Positions 62,313-64,000 of a stretch of DNA of 64,000 nucleotides are shown one piece after another. Below the pieces are notes generated by a model. It ran no database searches. It saw only the letters and a list, made by a program, of their open reading frames with translations, and was not told where the DNA came from. Position 1 is the stretch's first letter; the number at the start of each line of letters is the position of its first letter. Both the position numbers and the translations under genes were made by a program. The stretch is from Tillus elongatus (Eukaryota; Arthropoda; Insecta; Coleoptera; Cleridae): the NCBI GenBank assembly GCA_964006375.1, contig OZ023266.1, positions 160,211,292-160,275,291 of the forward strand, read 5' to 3'.

Positions 62313-64000
62313 ACCCTATGATAAATCGTATTTTGAAAAATGTTCCTTGGCGTGCCCTGATGGAAGGTTTGGAGGTTGATCGTATGGTTGAAAAGTTATA
62401 CTCTGTTATCTTTGATTGCATTAAATATCATGTCCCAATGATCCGAATAATAAAAAAAAATATGCTCCATATCTTTCTCCATCAACAATTAAGAGTATCA
62501 AAGAAAAAAATAAGTATCACAAAAAGTGGAAACTTTATAAAAACACGGCCGATTATAGTTCCTTTAAAATGTTACGGGCTCGTTGCAAGCGGCAAATTTC
62601 TAATAACCACGACCACTATATAAGACTGACCGAGAACTCAATTGCTTCGGATTCCAGCCGTTTTTGGCGTTATATCTTATTAAAAAGGGACAATCAAGGT
62701 ATACCGTCTACAATGACATTAGATGAAGTTTCTGCTTCATCGGGAGGGGGGGGGGTTATTTGCAATCGTTTTGCCCACTTTTTTAGAAGCGTTTATGAAA
62801 ATGGAGATGACGCACCGTATACGGATGATGCAGATGTGGGTATTGATTCACGCTCTCTATCCAGCATTTATATTACTGCTGACGAGATACTGCATTCTTT
62901 GGCAAGGCTTGATGATAAAAAGGGTGCTGGACCTGACGGATTATCGCCGTATTCTGTAAATAGATGTGGCGATTCTCTGTTAGAACCCCTGATGTTGATT
63001 TTTAATAGATCTCTGCATTCTGGAATTTATCCCATAAAATGGAAGACTGCCTCTGGTATTCCTATACATAAGGGTGGTCCTAGGAAATGTATTAAAAATT
63101 AGCGCCTGATCAATATCTTAGATGTATTTGGCAAATTGTTTGAATCCCTGGTATATGTAAAGCTTTTTGAATTTTTCAAACAAAAAATTATTCCAGAGCA
63201 ACATGGTTTTTTATAGAGGCAGGTCGGTTGACACCAATTTAACTCCATATACAGAATTTCTATTGAAATCTTTAGAAACAGAAAAGCAGGTGGATGCTGT
63301 GTACACGGATTTTTCCAAGGCCGTTGATAAAATTAATTATAGCATTTTGTTGAGAAAGTTGGAGGTGATCGGTGTGCATGGAGTTCTCCTGCGTTGGGTT
63401 AGTTCGTATATTAGAAACAGATCTCAGTTTATATCCGTGTTAGGTTACGAATCTATCCCTTACGAATTACCATCAGGTGTACCCCAAGGTTCGTACCTTG
63501 GACCACTATTATTTCTTGTATACGTTAATGATATAAATACTTGTTTAATGATATAAATACTCAATTCTGTAAATTTTTGATGTATGCCGACGACCTCAAA
63601 TTATTTATTCCTATAAATTGTGAACAAGATTGTTTGCGTTTACAGGCCGACCTTAACAACTTGACTAATTATTGTAGCATAAATCAGCTTTACCTTAATT
63701 AAGATAAGTGTAGTGTTATAACTTTTACCCGTGGGAAACTATGGCAAGAGTTTCCGTATCTCTTAGATAATAATATTATTACACGGGTCACTTATGTAAA
63801 AGATCTAGGCGTTACATTTGACAGCAAGTAACTGTTCTACAGACATATTGACAATATTGCTACTGAGAGTTATTTTATGCTGGGGCTTATCATGCGGCAG
63901 GGTGCAGTTTTTACAATAAAAAATGTTTTACTTCATTATAGAATGCGTATGTTGCCAGCAAATTAAAATTTGCGTCTTCTGTATGGAATCCCCAGTATCT
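62313..64000 (+). mobile_element. LINE reverse transcriptase (jockey/BS-like), runs off the window
   Basis: Frames: 62318-62623 (linker, VPWRALMEGLEVDRMVEKLY), 62569-63102 (SSRFWRYILLKRDNQGIPS, LDDKKGAGPDGLSPYSVNRC), 63167-63556 (VDAVYTDFSKAVDKINYSIL, SGVPQGSYLGPLLFLVYVND), then FLMYADDLKLFIP (63577, YADD intact) and VKDLGVTFDSK in following frames. Stops (TAG at about 63214, TAA at 63700 and 63829) and a short duplication ('ttgtttaatgatataaatac' at about 63526-63560) break it, so it is a pseudogene. The endonuclease is missing. It begins directly at the hairpin end of the preceding repeat. Confidence 0.82.

Overview
The window is a repeat-rich, AT-rich stretch of an arthropod nuclear genome (insect or chelicerate). 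The evidence is GT-AG introns many kilobases long, an arthropod-type core promoter (TATA box plus a TCAGTT initiator), a secreted glycine-rich structural protein, arthropod-type non-LTR elements (jockey-like and R1-like), Penelope-like elements, Tc1/mariner elements, and more than a dozen (AT)n tracts. It is not bacterial, so there are no operons or Shine-Dalgarno sites.

Host genes. One multi-exon gene runs through the left half (3391-35711, + strand): seven exons of an M2-family peptidyl-dipeptidase (angiotensin-converting enzyme, ACE). Exons upstream of the window are missing. Exon 3 carries a 2-base insertion that breaks the frame, and both zinc-binding histidines of the HExxH motif are replaced by arginine. 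It is therefore a catalytically dead ACE-like protein gene or a pseudogene. A second host gene, a single-exon glycine-rich secreted protein (28080-28616, - strand), sits inside an ACE intron with a clean TATA/Inr promoter.

ACE introns (1-36 kb). They are filled with mobile elements: a jockey-like LINE (about 3.9-6.9 kb), a DUF7869-like relic (7.4-8.0 kb), a second LINE RT (8.3-9.8 kb), a tRNA-derived SINE (10.6-10.95 kb, second copy at 32.0-32.4 kb), an R1-clade LINE (13.3-15.7 kb), three mariner-type transposons (19.35-21.2, 23.8-25.95 and 26.85-25.95 kb) plus an internally deleted relative (0.29-1.4 kb), a 480-bp foldback palindrome (23.2-23.7 kb), and a rearranged Penelope-like element (29.7-30.6 kb).

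36-49 kb. A very young, apparently intact Ty3/Gypsy LTR retrotransposon lies on the - strand (37788-44456). It has 748/747-bp LTRs differing by one base in the alignment, intact gag and pol frames, a tRNA-Leu-like primer site, a polypurine tract, and a textbook -1 frameshift signal between gag and pol. It sits within an (AT)n tract. To its right are a LINE 3' fragment and a decayed Penelope-like element.

49-57.4 kb. This is the most remarkable object: a 7,827-bp Polinton/Maverick-like virus-derived element with 633-bp terminal inverted repeats (no difference found by eye) and a perfect 6-bp target duplication (tacgag). It carries a KilA-N/DUF3627-type gene, an A32-like packaging ATPase lacking its P-loop end, the C-terminal part of a double-jelly-roll capsid-like protein, an N-terminal fragment of an unknown acidic protein, and a 42-unit 15-bp minisatellite that varies at one position only. 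DNA polymerase and integrase are absent, so it looks like a recently mobilised, internally deleted passenger that would depend on a relative.

57.4-64 kb. (AT)n-cored repeats of one family (with terminal hairpins, resembling Helentron-associated elements), then a LINE RT running off the right edge.
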